Shown here one piece after another: positions 1-10,100 of a stretch of DNA of 64,000 bases. The notes under the pieces were generated by a model that worked only from the letters and a program-made list of their open reading frames with translations, searched no databases and was not told where the DNA came from. Each line of letters starts with the position of its first letter. Position 1 is the first letter of the stretch. The position numbers and the translations under genes are program-made. Source of the stretch: Sipunculus nudus (taxonomy: Eukaryota; Annelida; Sipuncula; Golfingiida; Sipunculidae); NCBI GenBank assembly GCA_026874595.1, contig CM049308.1:43347327-43411326 (forward strand). The letters run 5' to 3'.

Positions 1-663
1 TATGCAGGAAGCTAGACTTGAAAGTGCTTGCATAGCTCTTATAATAAATGTGATGTAATCTGTGGATTTGATAAAACTGCCATATGTATATTGCATGGAA
101 TGTGAAACTTGTGACACCCAAATAGCTGATAAAATCTGTTGGGTTTCTTTTGCGTATATTTTTTGTTGATGTATGTATATGGTAATGCATAAGCTCGACC
201 AATGGTTTATTGTATAAATATAAAGCCATTTCCACATGTTGCCAGCCTGGTTCCCCTCTTTGGCAAACTCAGGATATGATAATTCTATGTGAACAGGGTA
301 AGTGTGATTACTGCTTTGTTTGATGCTGCTTTTTTTATTGCCCCTCATGTGTCAATCATTTGTGGCTAGGTCTGGTCCATTGTTGATTTGAGGGGTCGCA
401 GGATGGCAGAGTGGTCATTAAAGGGTAAACCATCCCAGGATTATGGGATAATCTGATGTCATATTTATGCATAGTTTTAATTTATTTATATAAAAAGACT
501 GTATAGTTCCTATTATGCCTAGCTAGTGTAAATTTTACAAATCATTTGACTGTTCTAGAGGTAATTTGTACAGGAAAATAGCGAGTTTGTGTAGTGTATT
601 CAACTGGTCAATAAATATTTCTAGTTAAACTGATCTTTTTATTGTTTGCTATTTCCTAATGAG
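1..663. other. no supported gene; AT-rich flank
   Basis: I see no coding sequence or clear repeat boundary here. Around 402-425 a short stretch resembles a tRNA A-box, but no B-box follows, so it is not called as a tRNA or SINE. Confidence 0.5.
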
Positions 664-1296
664 ATACATGGGTCTTGACACTCAGTTGACTAGCATGACA
701 GTATTGCTTAACATTCACAAGAGGAATTTTCTCATCTGAAAACTAAATTCAAAAACTTCAAATGTTATCTTAACTTTTGATCCTTCTGACACCAAAGTTG
801 ACACGGTTCTTCCTTAAGTGATTGGTCACATGCAAAGACTGAATCCAATCATGACTGGTCTATCCAGTATGTACCAGAGGAGAATAAGATTTCTGAAGAA
901 CTGGTTTGACCAGTTTTGTTCAAATTTGGCATGCAGACTGTATAAATGTAAACTAGGATATTTTTTTCTAATCAAAACTTGCAGATATCTGTGCATGGAC
1001 CCTAATCCACAAAACTGAGGGGGTAAATAGTTTATTTCCTTAGACAAGAACGTCAAGGTCACCAGTTTACAAGCTCATCTGAGGTAATGGTTGAAACAGT
1101 TTATGTATCAAATATAAGCAAAAAAGCAATACTACAACACTTAGAAATGTCAGACTTTTATGGCACTAAGTAGAACATTTTTGTTGTGCATTTTCAAGGA
1201 TATAGATAACTATGGTTATAATTTGTGCCCTGCTAACAGATTGCTGTGCAGAAGGACAAAGACTGCTACAGCCCAGCATGAATTAAAGTTGAATTA
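664..1296 (+). mobile_element. degraded HINE/pearl-like copy (E0)
   Basis: The left side (about 669-745) matches the left end of the better copy at 38328: a CATGGGTC-like stretch, CTCAGTTGAC in place of CTCAGCTGAC, then a shared segment around ATTCACAAGAGGAATTTT. The right side (about 1208-1296) matches the 3' part of the copy ending near 48412, sharing TTTGTGCCCTGCTAAC and CAGCCCAGCATGA, but the (ACGG)n tract and terminal inverted repeat have decayed. No coding capacity. It is the most diverged member of the family seen here. Confidence 0.45.
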
Positions 1297-1317
1297 TCAT
1301 CTGGAATCAAATTTGTG

Positions 1318-1570
1318 GACAGATGACCCCTGTAACCTTGCCCTTTGACCCAAAAATTGATCAGGTTGATCTTTAATTTGCAGGTCACCTATATTTGCTA
1401 GATGGAAGGTTTGGGATAAAATGTTTGGCTTAAAATGCTTCCTTAATCTTTCTAAATAAGTTGGTCCTGTGACCTTGACCTTTTACCTCATGACCCAAAA
1501 ATCAATAGAGTTCTTGCTTTACAGGTGGGCCATATAAGTTTGAAATTGTTATGTCAATCCAAACTAGAGT
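1318..1570. repeat. two degenerate copies of a TGACCTTTGACC-bearing unit
   Basis: Two diverged units (starting about 1325 and 1470) carry CCTTGACC/TTTGACCC-type strings followed by a motif of the form ATCAATAGAGTTCTT. They match the tandem units at 41040-41780 and 47330-48140. They abut the E0 element and may be part of its core. Confidence 0.5.
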
Positions 1571-1687
1571 TATCATCGGGGAAACAAATTTGACAGACAT
1601 ACAAGACAAACAGATGGACAAACGGACAGATGGACAAGGTGATTACTAAAGGGCATCAACTTATTCAAGCAGGGCCCTAATAACACA

Positions 1688-2062
1688 AAAGGTTTCAGGA
1701 CACTAGATGCAAGTTGCAAATCTGGCAGTATCAATACAATTTTGCAGTCCCAAAATAAAGGGAAAATAAACATAAAAAATAGAAAAAAAATACAGGTGGC
1801 GCCACCAATCTTCAGGAACTGAAGAAACCAGTCATAATCAACAAATACACCAGGTTTCAGGACACTAGATGAAACCACCATCAAGAAACTTACTTATTGC
1901 TGTCATTTAAAAGTCGCAAAAACCAGAAAAAAATCGTATAAGTTAGAAAAAATGCAAGTGGCACCACCAGTTTTTGGGAACTGAAGAAACCAGTCATAAT
2001 CAATAAATACACCAAGTTTCGGGACACTAGATGACACAACCATTGTCTCAATACCATTTCTC
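1688..2062. repeat. ~162-bp tandem repeat with GGTGGCGCCACC core
   Basis: The string GGTTTCAGGACACTAGATG occurs near 1690 and 1853, with a variant near 2017 (spacing 163-164). AACTGAAGAAACCAGTCATA recurs 162 bases apart (1817 and 1979). Each unit contains GTGGCGCCACC or GTGGCACCACC. A unit length near 160 bp recalls core repeats described for bivalve pearl-type elements, though that link is inference. No coding sequence. Confidence 0.6.
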
Positions 2063-2612
2063 TATGAATCAAACTTTAAATCACCCATCCTCCTAAGCGA
2101 CCTTTCACAGTGTTACAAATCTGTTCAAAGACTACATTCCCACATGTGAAACTTAGGAAATAAAGTCATATATATTATTACAACCTGTGCCAGGGGGCGA
2201 GGAATTGGTTTGCTTCCCTGGTTGGTTCGATGGTTGCTGTCTCTCGGCATCTTCACTATGAATTTTGTATGATGACACACAAGGAACGATCTTTCAAAGG
2301 ATCTTGATCACCATTATGAAATATCTATATCCAAAACGAGGACCATTTACTTGGACGTCTTTGTTCTAGAGCTGATCTGGGGTTCAAGCAGGTTAACCGT
2401 GACGCATTTTCTGTGAAGCACTCTGCAAACTCTGATTAAGATCCTGGCGTAACATGTGGTATCTGACTACCAAAGTACTACTTTCTGATAATGTCCTGCT
2501 AAAATGTAACTGGCTCAGATCACATATGTCTGGTAACTTTAAGGATCCATGTCCAGCTTGATATACAAGGTATTTCTACCTGTGCCGTGCCATTCCGACC
2601 TCTTCACAGACT
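2063..2612. other. no supported feature
   Basis: I see no repeat boundary, motif or credible coding sequence. Short ORFs here have no recognisable composition. Confidence 0.4.
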
Positions 2613-2762
2613 ATAGTAGTCTTTGTAAATGCATTGCAGCACTTTACCATGAATATTGATAAATATGTTTTGGAGACGCAAACCTCCATATAGTACAGTC
2701 TTTGTAAATGCATTGCAGCACTTTACCATGAATATCGATAAATATCTTTTGTAGACAAAAGC
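2613..2762. repeat. 79-bp tandem duplication
   Basis: CTTTGTAAATGCATTGCAGC starts at 2621 and again at 2700, and the following ~45 bases are almost identical in both copies. A simple two-copy local duplication. Confidence 0.8.
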
Positions 2763-3540
2763 CCCCCTTGGTCAATGTAAAAACTGGCTGTAAGTCGGGT
2801 AGCCGCACCACGACACATCGGATCTCAGAGTCAACCACAATTCTGAACCCCATCTTGACTTCAGCTCGCCTCCTGAATGATGATTCTGCTGAAGCATGTG
2901 GGATTCTGAAAGAAAAGCTTTATGCACGGGGAATTATTTCTTGTCCGAGTCCAGAATCAATTTCTTGACAAGGAGGGATAAATGGTTCCAGTTACAAAAC
3001 CTGAAAAAAAATTATCTCAAGATAAATCTCACGATAAAGAACATAGATTATCATAGTTGATAATTATAAAATATAAGTTCAAAGGCTAGATCAGAAAGGG
3101 AAAAAGGTAAGAAAACTGAACATGTTGCAAACAAGATTGACTTAGTTATTCAATAAGTTAGTATGGCAACATACATATCATAATACCTTTTCATATAGAA
3201 ACAAGAAAAAAAAAAATAACTTTCACGTGTATGCCACTGGAGTATCAGTTCTACATTGTCAATGTACTCGGCCTTAATGAATCAACCCAGATTATTCTTA
3301 ATATGAGCAGGCTATGTTCAGTATGGATATAATATCTATAACTGGCCCATGTGATTATATCTCCCTCCCTCTATACCTTCCGATAAATACGTCCATGCAT
3401 TTTCAGGTTTAAATGTTAAATAAGTAATTTTGGGGGAGTGGATGAGAGCATTTTATAAAACCTTAATCAAACGCATTAATATCCACGTATAAAAAAATAG
3501 ATTTGATACTGATGGCTGCAGGCGATCCTGGGGTATTTGG
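2763..3540. other. no supported gene
   Basis: AT-rich sequence without a recognisable gene. It ends at the TAA target site of the foldback element at 3544. Confidence 0.4.
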
Positions 3541-3543
3541 TAA

Positions 3544-4410
3544 AGACTCGGTCACAACCCGCTGCGGTCACGGCACACCGTAGATCACCGTTCGGTTTTT
3601 GAAACCGCAGGAATACTTATGCGGCCGACGTGCGGGAACGGCAAGGTGTCTTCCTCGTTCTCACGGCCTTCGCACGGAAAAAGTAAGCTAACCCTGCGGA
3701 CGCAGCAAAGTTTAAGACCCCTTACGACAGCCGCAGGTACACCGTACGTTTCTCGGGTAGCCGAGTAGGCGTTAAAAATCGCACGGCCATCCTACGACAT
3801 CCGTACATACGTCTAATGTACGGTGCCCATACGGAGCCCTTAGGTGACTGCCTGACGCTCGGTCGCCGCATACACTTAAGCGCTTGCACTTATGTCAGTT
3901 ACGGTCGTTGCGGTGCGGAATAGCCCAAAACACTCGCCGTACGGCGACCGTATCCCGGTTGTGACCGAGGCTTACATTCGGGAAACGGTTGCCGTACGGC
4001 AGAAGCGGATCCAGAGGCTGGACCCCTCTTTTTCACCCGAAGCAACCTTTTTAAAGGGTTTTAGACGAAATTTTGCGGCCTGGACCCCCCCCTTTTCCGG
4101 ACCTGATGACCTTTGTTTTAGGATTCCCATAAGTCCTCCTGGGGTGGACCCCCCCCCCCCCCTTTTCCTAAATCCTGGATCCGCCCCTGTTACGGCGGGT
4201 GTTTTGGGCTTTTCCATGCGGTTGATGTCTGACAACCGTGCGTTTTTCAAAGGCCGCAGGGACTTCGCATGGCCGTGACAATGAGGAAGACACCTTGCCG
4301 TTCCCGCACGTCGGCCGCATAAGTATTCCCACATGTGGTTTCAAAAACCGAACTTTGATCTACGGTATGCGGTGACCGCAGCGGGTAGTGACCGAGGCTT
4401 GACCGAGGCT
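3544..4410. mobile_element. foldback DNA element with long TIRs and TAA target duplication (PIF/Harbinger-like)
   Basis: A GC-rich block in AT-rich surroundings. The outer ~135 bp at each side are inverted repeats: the left arm around 3544-3680 pairs with the right arm around 4265-4410. Tips are AGACTCGGTC at the left and GACCGAGGCT at the right (one mismatch as inverted repeats). TAA flanks both ends (3541-3543 and 4411-4413), matching the 3-bp TWA duplications of PIF/Harbinger elements. Further inside, AGCCCAAAACACTCGCCG near 3923 pairs with sequence near 4195-4212, so much of the element is a snap-back palindrome. GACCGAGGCT is doubled at the right tip, so the boundary could be 11 bp further in. 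No transposase ORF; the frames are GC-biased noise. It carries a nested MITE at 4000-4189. Confidence 0.7.
4000..4189. mobile_element. short C-rich MITE with CAGRGGCGGATCCAG ends, nested in the foldback
   Basis: Terminal inverted repeats: CAGAAGCGGATCCAGAGG at the left and CCTGGATCCGCCCCTG at the right. The inside is rich in C runs. Flanks CGTACGGC and GTTACGGC agree at six of eight positions, consistent with a decayed 8-bp hAT-type target duplication. Related ends occur at 42166-42382 and 51340-51647. It interrupts the palindrome of the host element, so it inserted later. Confidence 0.6.
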
Positions 4411-4413
4411 TAA

Positions 4414-4966
4414 GTGGAAACAGACATGACGTCAGATTGATGTGTCCAAAGACATAATTTGTTATACTAGTATTTTGCGACTGATCAAAGTTTAATATTT
4501 CTGTTAGGATACCATTTTCAAATTTATTTCGACTGCCATAAACTTTTCTTTAAAACATTATTTTTTATAATATAAAACTAAGTTTTTTGTTGTTTATTAA
4601 CTGAAAGTGGGAACATGATCACTGCTTGCACAAGCAAGTCAATATAGCTATAGCCAAATACAACTCAAAATCATATTCCTGTCGAATAATCAATAAGATG
4701 CTGATAGTAGCCTGCAACCATACCCAAGATATTTTTTAAAAGACAATAAATATTATACCGTTGGTCAGACACATAAAACTGATATATAATTCTGATTTAC
4801 CAAATTGAAATTTCTTTAAAGATTCTATTAAATTTGTATAAATTTGATTCAATGGGTGCTAATTCAATTCTTTATTCATTCCCACACTAAAGCTGTAAAT
4901 ATAAAAATAGTCCAAATCGTAGGCGACTGCAGTTTACACACGTTTTGCTGTTGTTTTATTTTAAAG

Positions 4967-4969
<3 letters not shown>
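4414..4969. other. AT-rich sequence, nothing recognised
   Basis: No credible ORF, repeat boundary or motif. It leads into a long (TA)n tract. Confidence 0.4.

Positions 4970-4970
<1 letters not shown>

Positions 4971-5030
<60 letters not shown>
4971..5030. repeat. (TA)30 microsatellite
   Basis: An uninterrupted 60-bp TA run. ORFs of alternating I and Y through it are artefacts. Confidence 0.95.
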
Positions 5031-5031
<1 letters not shown>

Positions 5032-5179
5032 CTAAGAGGTTATTATTCACATATATAATAACATTGTTGAGGAGATTTGATCATCTACATCTATACCAAA
5101 GCATTAATTAGTAATTGTATCCGCCAAAACAGTTTTGGGGATACTATGGTTTTGGATGGGTTCTGCTGCTGCTGCATTT

Positions 5180-5830
5180 GTTTCCAGAGAACTCCTCTGG
5201 GACCATTGGACCTATCTTTCTGAAACCAGGCATAGTTGTTCCCTCATCTATGTAGTTGTGTGTAACAAAGACAGGTGGCACCACCTACAATCCTTTCTGT
5301 GCAGTACGAATCTGGGTGTCTTTTAGATAACAGTCCATATCTCATGAGTAGTTCAATGTACTGAGTTGAAAGTCTGCATGTTCATAGATCTTGGATCTCT
5401 CCATCTTGTAATCAAGTCTGATTGAGCCATCTACAGTACTTTTTGCAAAGCATCCATCTGTGCATTTGCCATCTGTTAGTCTTAGTGGTTCTTCAATGTA
5501 TTGGGTTGAAATTGTGCACGTCCATAGATCCTGGACATCTCCATCTCATAAACAAGTATGGGGGCACCATCTGCAGTTGTTTTCGCATGACTTCCATCAG
5601 AATATTTGCTTTAGGTGAAAATTGCTCATATCTCAGGAGTGCATGGGTTGAATGTGACGGTTTGAAATTTGGCATATCCATCCATCTTGGAGAGTTTTCT
5701 TGTAAACCAAACAGGTGGCCCCCTCCTACCTTCATTATTGTTTTCATTGAATGAATTAATGCCCTTTTCCCAGAGTTTGACTTCATTCAGGAGTGGTGTG
5801 ACATTTGGGCCTGAAATTTTACATGTCTTG
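5180..5830. repeat. diverged ~141-bp tandem units with GGTGGCACCACC-type core
   Basis: CAATGTACTGAGTTGAAA near 5352 recurs as CAATGTATTGGGTTGAAAT near 5493 and more weakly near 5637, each followed by a match to CATAGATCTTGGATCTCTCC. Cores include GGTGGCACCACC near 5276, GGGGGCACCATC near 5562 and GGTGGCCCCCTCC near 5713. About four units. No coding function; the 110- and 97-residue ORFs are frames through the repeat. Confidence 0.55.
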
Positions 5831-5935
5831 GATTATTTATGTCATATTTAAAGAGTGATGGTGCTACTCAGCCGTTTCCATGTGGCTTCCTATTATATAC
5901 TGTTATACAGGAAAATTTTTCATACCGATGATCAT

Positions 5936-7490
5936 GGTTTCATTGTTTGTTGCTTGCCGGAAATCTTCGATTTAGGCAAGCATATTGCTCAGTTGCGTAT
6001 GTCTGTTTGTCTGTTTGTTTGTCTGCACTCTCCTGGCCACAATTTTGTTACAATCACCTTGAAACTTACAGGGATGATGAAAAACATAATTTCTAGGTGC
6101 CCTATTGTTTTTGGTTAAAATAGGTCAAAGTTCAAAGGTCAAGGTCACGACAGGTATTGTTAACGGTTTTTGCACTATAACTTCGCCATAAATAGGCTTA
6201 TCCACTTCTGCAACAGCTCATTTTTTTCGTCATCACCTGGCCTTTCTTTTGACATGTAGCTAACTTAAATTTGCTGTTACCATGGTTACGCAATTTTGGG
6301 GAGAAATCATGGAATTTCGTGATATTTTTCAAATTTGCAGCAATCGTACTGATTCTGAGATATTTTATGTAACACAAGAATATCTCGAAATTGTTTTTTC
6401 AGATTTTGGAAATGGCCGCCAGGGGGCGTTGCAGATGAAAAAACATGAACATTTGTTTTGGTGCTATACCTCCAGAACTATTAAACATTGGGCCATTTCC
6501 ATCACAGCACCTTCAACTGGGGTCCATGGATTTATTTTTGCGCATAGGTGCCAAAGTGCGCTATTGCCAGATTTGTCTACTTTTGGGGTAAAACTTTTGA
6601 ATTTTGAAAATATGCAGTTTTCAGCTTCTAACTCTGTCAGTTTTTATGCTGGAGAGGTCAAGTTTTTTGCATCTTGTAGCCCTTGGTGAGTTCTCGGTGA
6701 TCCAATCAAAAATCTTGCAAAATCTCGCACCGTTTCTCGTCAAACGAGAGTCTTCGAGATTTCATTAAATATGACCTACAGGTTGCATTTTTTTAACAAT
6801 GGCTTTGAAATTGATATATTTTGTGTTATTTATAAATATCTCGAAATCAGTTTTTCATTTTTTGGAAATAGCCACCAGGGGGCGTGGTACCTGAAACACT
6901 GTAACATATCATTTTCTGCAATATCTCAAAAAATATTAAACGTGACACCATTTTTTTTGTGGTATCTGAAACTAGGAACATTGGCTTATTTCTCCGCACA
7001 TGTAGCTTTGTACTGCCGTTACCATGGTTACCAAATTTTGGGGTAAAACGTGACAACTTGAAAATACGAAGTTTACCTGCTTCTATCTCTGTTGATATTT
7101 GCCATAGAAAGTTCTGGTTTTCGGCGTTAGACAGCATCCGTCTAGTTCTTAGTCATTCAATCGCAAGTCTCGTCATATCTCGCACCGTTTCACGTGAAAC
7201 GAGAACACGTGACCATTCAAAGAAATGCCTATAATTCTGTCATTTTTTACGCCACAGACACATGGTCTGCAGCGCCGGATAGCGTCGGACACTCGCAGTC
7301 ACATTCAGGGGTCGCATTGTAAGTCTCGTCAAATCTCGCGCCGTGTTTCACCAAACCACGAAGTCACGTGCCGTCGCCGCAAGTGCCGGCAGGGTCCCTA
7401 CGGTGGGCGGCCGGCGTGTGCAGCGGTGCGTGACGGCCTTTCCGGGCCCTGTCTATTATCATACATGTTGGAGGCACAGTCACAACTTTA
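5936..7490 (+). repeat. A-type array units with hairpin head and (TCTG)n
   Basis: From 5950 the unit begins with a TGCTTGCCG...CGGCAAGCA-type hairpin, then a GTCTGTTTG-rich tract, then CTCTCCTGGCCACAATTTT, AGGTGCCCTATTGTTTTTGG and AGGTCAAAGTTCAAAGGTCA. The same order recurs at 7655, 9595 and 33415. A second, diverged segment follows at 6771-7230, with repeated matches to CCATGGTTAC, CCAGGGGGCGT and TATCTCGAAAT. The stretch 7231-7490 is more GC-rich and unmatched in the window. ORFs of 90-185 residues in this region are repeat translations. Confidence 0.7.
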
Positions 7491-7650
7491 TTGCTTGCCG
7501 GAAATCTTCGATTTCGGCAAGCATATTGCTCAGTTGCGTATGTCTGTTTGTTGCTTGCCGGAAATCTTCGATTTTCGCAAGCATGTTGGTCAGTTCCGTA
7601 TGTTTGTTGCTTGCCGGAATCAAAGATTTCGGCAAGCATATTACTCAGTT
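7491..7650 (+). repeat. triple tandem hairpin (~60-bp period)
   Basis: Three consecutive copies begin TTGCTTGCCGGAA at about 7491, 7551 and 7609. Each can fold into a hairpin: TGCTTGCC pairs with GGCAAGCA, and GGAAATC pairs with GATTTC across a short loop. The third copy has a changed loop (ATCAAAGAT) that keeps pairing. Each is followed by a GTTGCGTATGTCTG-like tail. Only one copy heads the A unit at 5950, and a deleted version heads the one at 33415. Confidence 0.8.
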
Positions 7651-7654
7651 GCGT

Positions 7655-8150
7655 ATGTCTGTTTGTCTGTCTGTCTGTTTGTTTGTCTGCACTCTCCTGG
7701 CCACAATTTTGCCACAATCACCTTGAAACTTACAGGGATGATGAAAAACATAATTTCTAGGTGCCCTATTGTTTTTGGTTAAAAAAGGTCAAAGGTCAAG
7801 GTCAAGGTCGTCAAAAATTCTCAAAACGGTTTTTTCTTGATATCTTTGTGACTATTAGTCGTATCTACTTCAACAATAGCTCATTTTAATCGTCATTCCA
7901 AGGCCTGTCATCTGGTGTGTAGCTGACTCAAATTTGCCGTAACCATGGTTACAAATTTTGGGGGAATAGTCATGATATTCGAATATAAGGGGTCTTATTT
8001 TTCTAACTTTGTCAGTTTTAAAGCTAGTGTGATCTAGTTTTTTGCATCAGGTAGCATTCAACTAGTACTACAAGATTTTATAACAAGTATTGCAGTATCT
8101 CGTAAAATATCTCGTGAATAGAGATATTTCGAGATTTCATTCATGTTGCA
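7655..8150 (+). repeat. A-type unit, second copy
   Basis: Starts with a (TCTG)n tract, then CTCTCCTGGCCACAATTTT, AGGTGCCCTATTG, a perfect AGGTCA-A-AGGTCA direct repeat at 7786-7798 followed by extra GGTCA half-sites, CCATGGTTAC, and ends in a GATATTTCGAGATTTCAT motif. It matches 9595-10100 closely. Confidence 0.75.
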
Positions 8151-9590
8151 CCAAAGGCCACATTATTGCAGGAATCTTTCTGAAACTGACATATTAAAAG
8201 TCTTACACAAGTATCTGGAAATTGTTTTTTCATTTTTTGAATAGGGCCGTTAGGGGGCGCTGGATGCGAACCTCCCGAACATATCATATTTTGGCCATAT
8301 CTCCAAAATTATAAGCCTCAATTATATAAACTATAGCTTATTTTCTTCCTCTGAGTTTTCTCCATAACCTAGTGTAGTCATCTGGTCACAATTTTGTGAC
8401 ACTTTGTCAGTGTGTCTGTCTGTTTGTCAGTTGTCCTCAAATTCGCCTGCTTGCTCTTGCGTCTCACATATAGCATTCTAAAGGGCACAGTTTTGAAAGA
8501 ATCCTTTTGAAACTATTACATCTTAAGTCTTACACTAATATCTCGAAACCAATTTTTCATTTTCCGGATATGGCCGCTAGGGGGCGCTGAACTCGAACCT
8601 CTCCCAACATATCATGATTTGGCAATATCTCCAAAACTATAAACCTCAGTTACATAAACTGTAGCTTTTTTCTTCCTTTGAGTCTTCTCCATAACCTGGA
8701 GTAGTCATCTGGACTCAATTTTGAGTCACTTTGTCAGTGTTTTCGTCTGTTTGTCAGTTGTCCTCAAATACGCCTGCTTGGTGGCTCTTGCGTCTCACAT
8801 ATAGCATTCTTAAGGCCACAGTTTTGACGGAATCCTTTTGAAACTATTACATCTCATGTCTTACACTAATATCTAGAAATAAGTTTTTCATTTTCCGGAT
8901 ATGGCCACTAGTGGGCGCTGCACACGACCCTCACACACATACCATTGTATTGGCCATATCTCTACACCCAAAGCCTCAGTTACATAAACTTTGGCTTATT
9001 TTCTTCCTTGGAGTCTTCTCTATAACCTGATTAAGGCATCTGGTTTCAATCTTCTGTCACTTTGTCAGTGTTTCCATCTGTTTTTCCGTTATCCTCAAAG
9101 TCGCCTGCTTGCTGGTTCTTACGCCTTACATATAGCATTCTACAGGCCACAGCTTTGACGGAATCCTTTTGAAACTGGGACATCTCATGGTATACACTAA
9201 TGATACGAAACGCATTTGTCGTCTTCGGAATATGTCTGCTAGAGGGCGCTACAGTCGAGCCTCCCTAGTATATCATTAATTCGCCATACCTCCAAAATTA
9301 TAAATCTAAATTACATAAATTATAACTCATTTTCTTCCTTTCAATCTTCTCAATCACCAGGTTATGTCATCTGGTGTCAATCTTGTCTCACAAAGTCAAT
9401 ATGTCTGTCTGTTCGTCTTTTGTTGTCAGCTTTGTCTGCTTGCCTGTTCTTTTGTCTCATATGTCATTCTACGGGCCACATATTCTCAGCAATGTCCCTG
9501 AGAGTCATTCCATTATTAGAAAACCGACAATATGTTCTGTCTGTCCGTCTGTGTTTCACTTCCGATTTCCAGCAAGCGTTCGACCTATGG
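8150..9590 (+). repeat. B-type ~330-bp tandem units, four copies
   Basis: GGGGGCGCTG-type cores occur near 8254, 8578, 8909 and 9240 (spacings 324-331). Each unit runs TATAGCATTCTA, GGCCACAG, GAAACT, TTTTTCATTTTC, GATATGGCCGCTAG, the core, CATATCTC, then CTTTGTCAGTG and CTGTTTGTCAGTTGTCCTC. The last unit is the most diverged. Confidence 0.8.
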
Positions 9591-9594
9591 TTGT

Positions 9595-10100
9595 CTAGCC
9601 TGTCTGTCTGTCTGTTTGTTTGTTTCTCTGCACTCTCCTGGTCACAATTATGCCACAATCACCTTGAAACTTTCTTAGATGATGGACAACCATACTTCTA
9701 GGTGCCCTATTGTTTTTGTTTAAAATAGGTCAAACGTCAAGGTCAAGGTCATCAAAACTTCTTAAAATGGATTTTTCTTCATATCTTTATGACTATTAGT
9801 CGTATCTACTTCAACAATAGCTCATTTTTATTGTCATTCCAAGGCCTGTCATCTGGTGTGTAGCTGACTCAAATTTGCCGCAACCATGGTTACAAATTTT
9901 TGGGGAAAGTCATGATATTAAAAAATAAAGGGTCTTATTTTTCTAACTTTGTCAGTTTTAAAGCTATAGAGATCTAGTTTTTTGCATCAGGTAGCATTCA
10001 ACTAGTACTACATGATTTTATTAAAAGTCTTGCAGTATCTCGTAAAATATCTCGTGAATAGAGATATTTCGAGATTTCATTCATCTTGCGCCAAAGGCAA
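9595..10100 (+). repeat. A-type unit, third copy
   Basis: Repeats the 7655-8150 unit: (TCTG)n/TTTG tract, CTCTCCTGGTCACAATTAT, AGGTGCCCTATTG, GTCAAGGTCAAGGTCATC, CCATGGTTAC and the closing GATATTTCGAGATTTCAT. The order A-B(x4)-A-B(x3) shows higher-order organisation. Confidence 0.75.

Noticed and set aside
391-425. tRNA-like GGATGGCAGAGTGGTCATTA stretch
   Set aside because: It resembles an A-box only; no B-box or cloverleaf can be drawn downstream.
3892-4334. 128- and 120-residue ORFs in the GC-rich foldback element
   Set aside because: They lack stops because of GC bias and palindromy; both strands are open at once and the nested MITE runs through them.
5493-5786. 97-residue minus-strand ORF that looks protein-like
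   Set aside because: It reads across the ~141-bp tandem units and the GGTGGC core; repeated words in translation reflect the DNA repeat.
7491-7650. CRISPR-like short repeat array
   Set aside because: Only three ~60-bp direct repeats with no distinct spacers, in clearly eukaryotic DNA; better explained as tandem hairpins of a repeat head.
7225-7782. 185-residue ORF and overlapping 127-residue ORF
   Set aside because: They translate the hairpin repeats and (TCTG)n tract, giving CLSVCLFVCL-type runs; not a protein.
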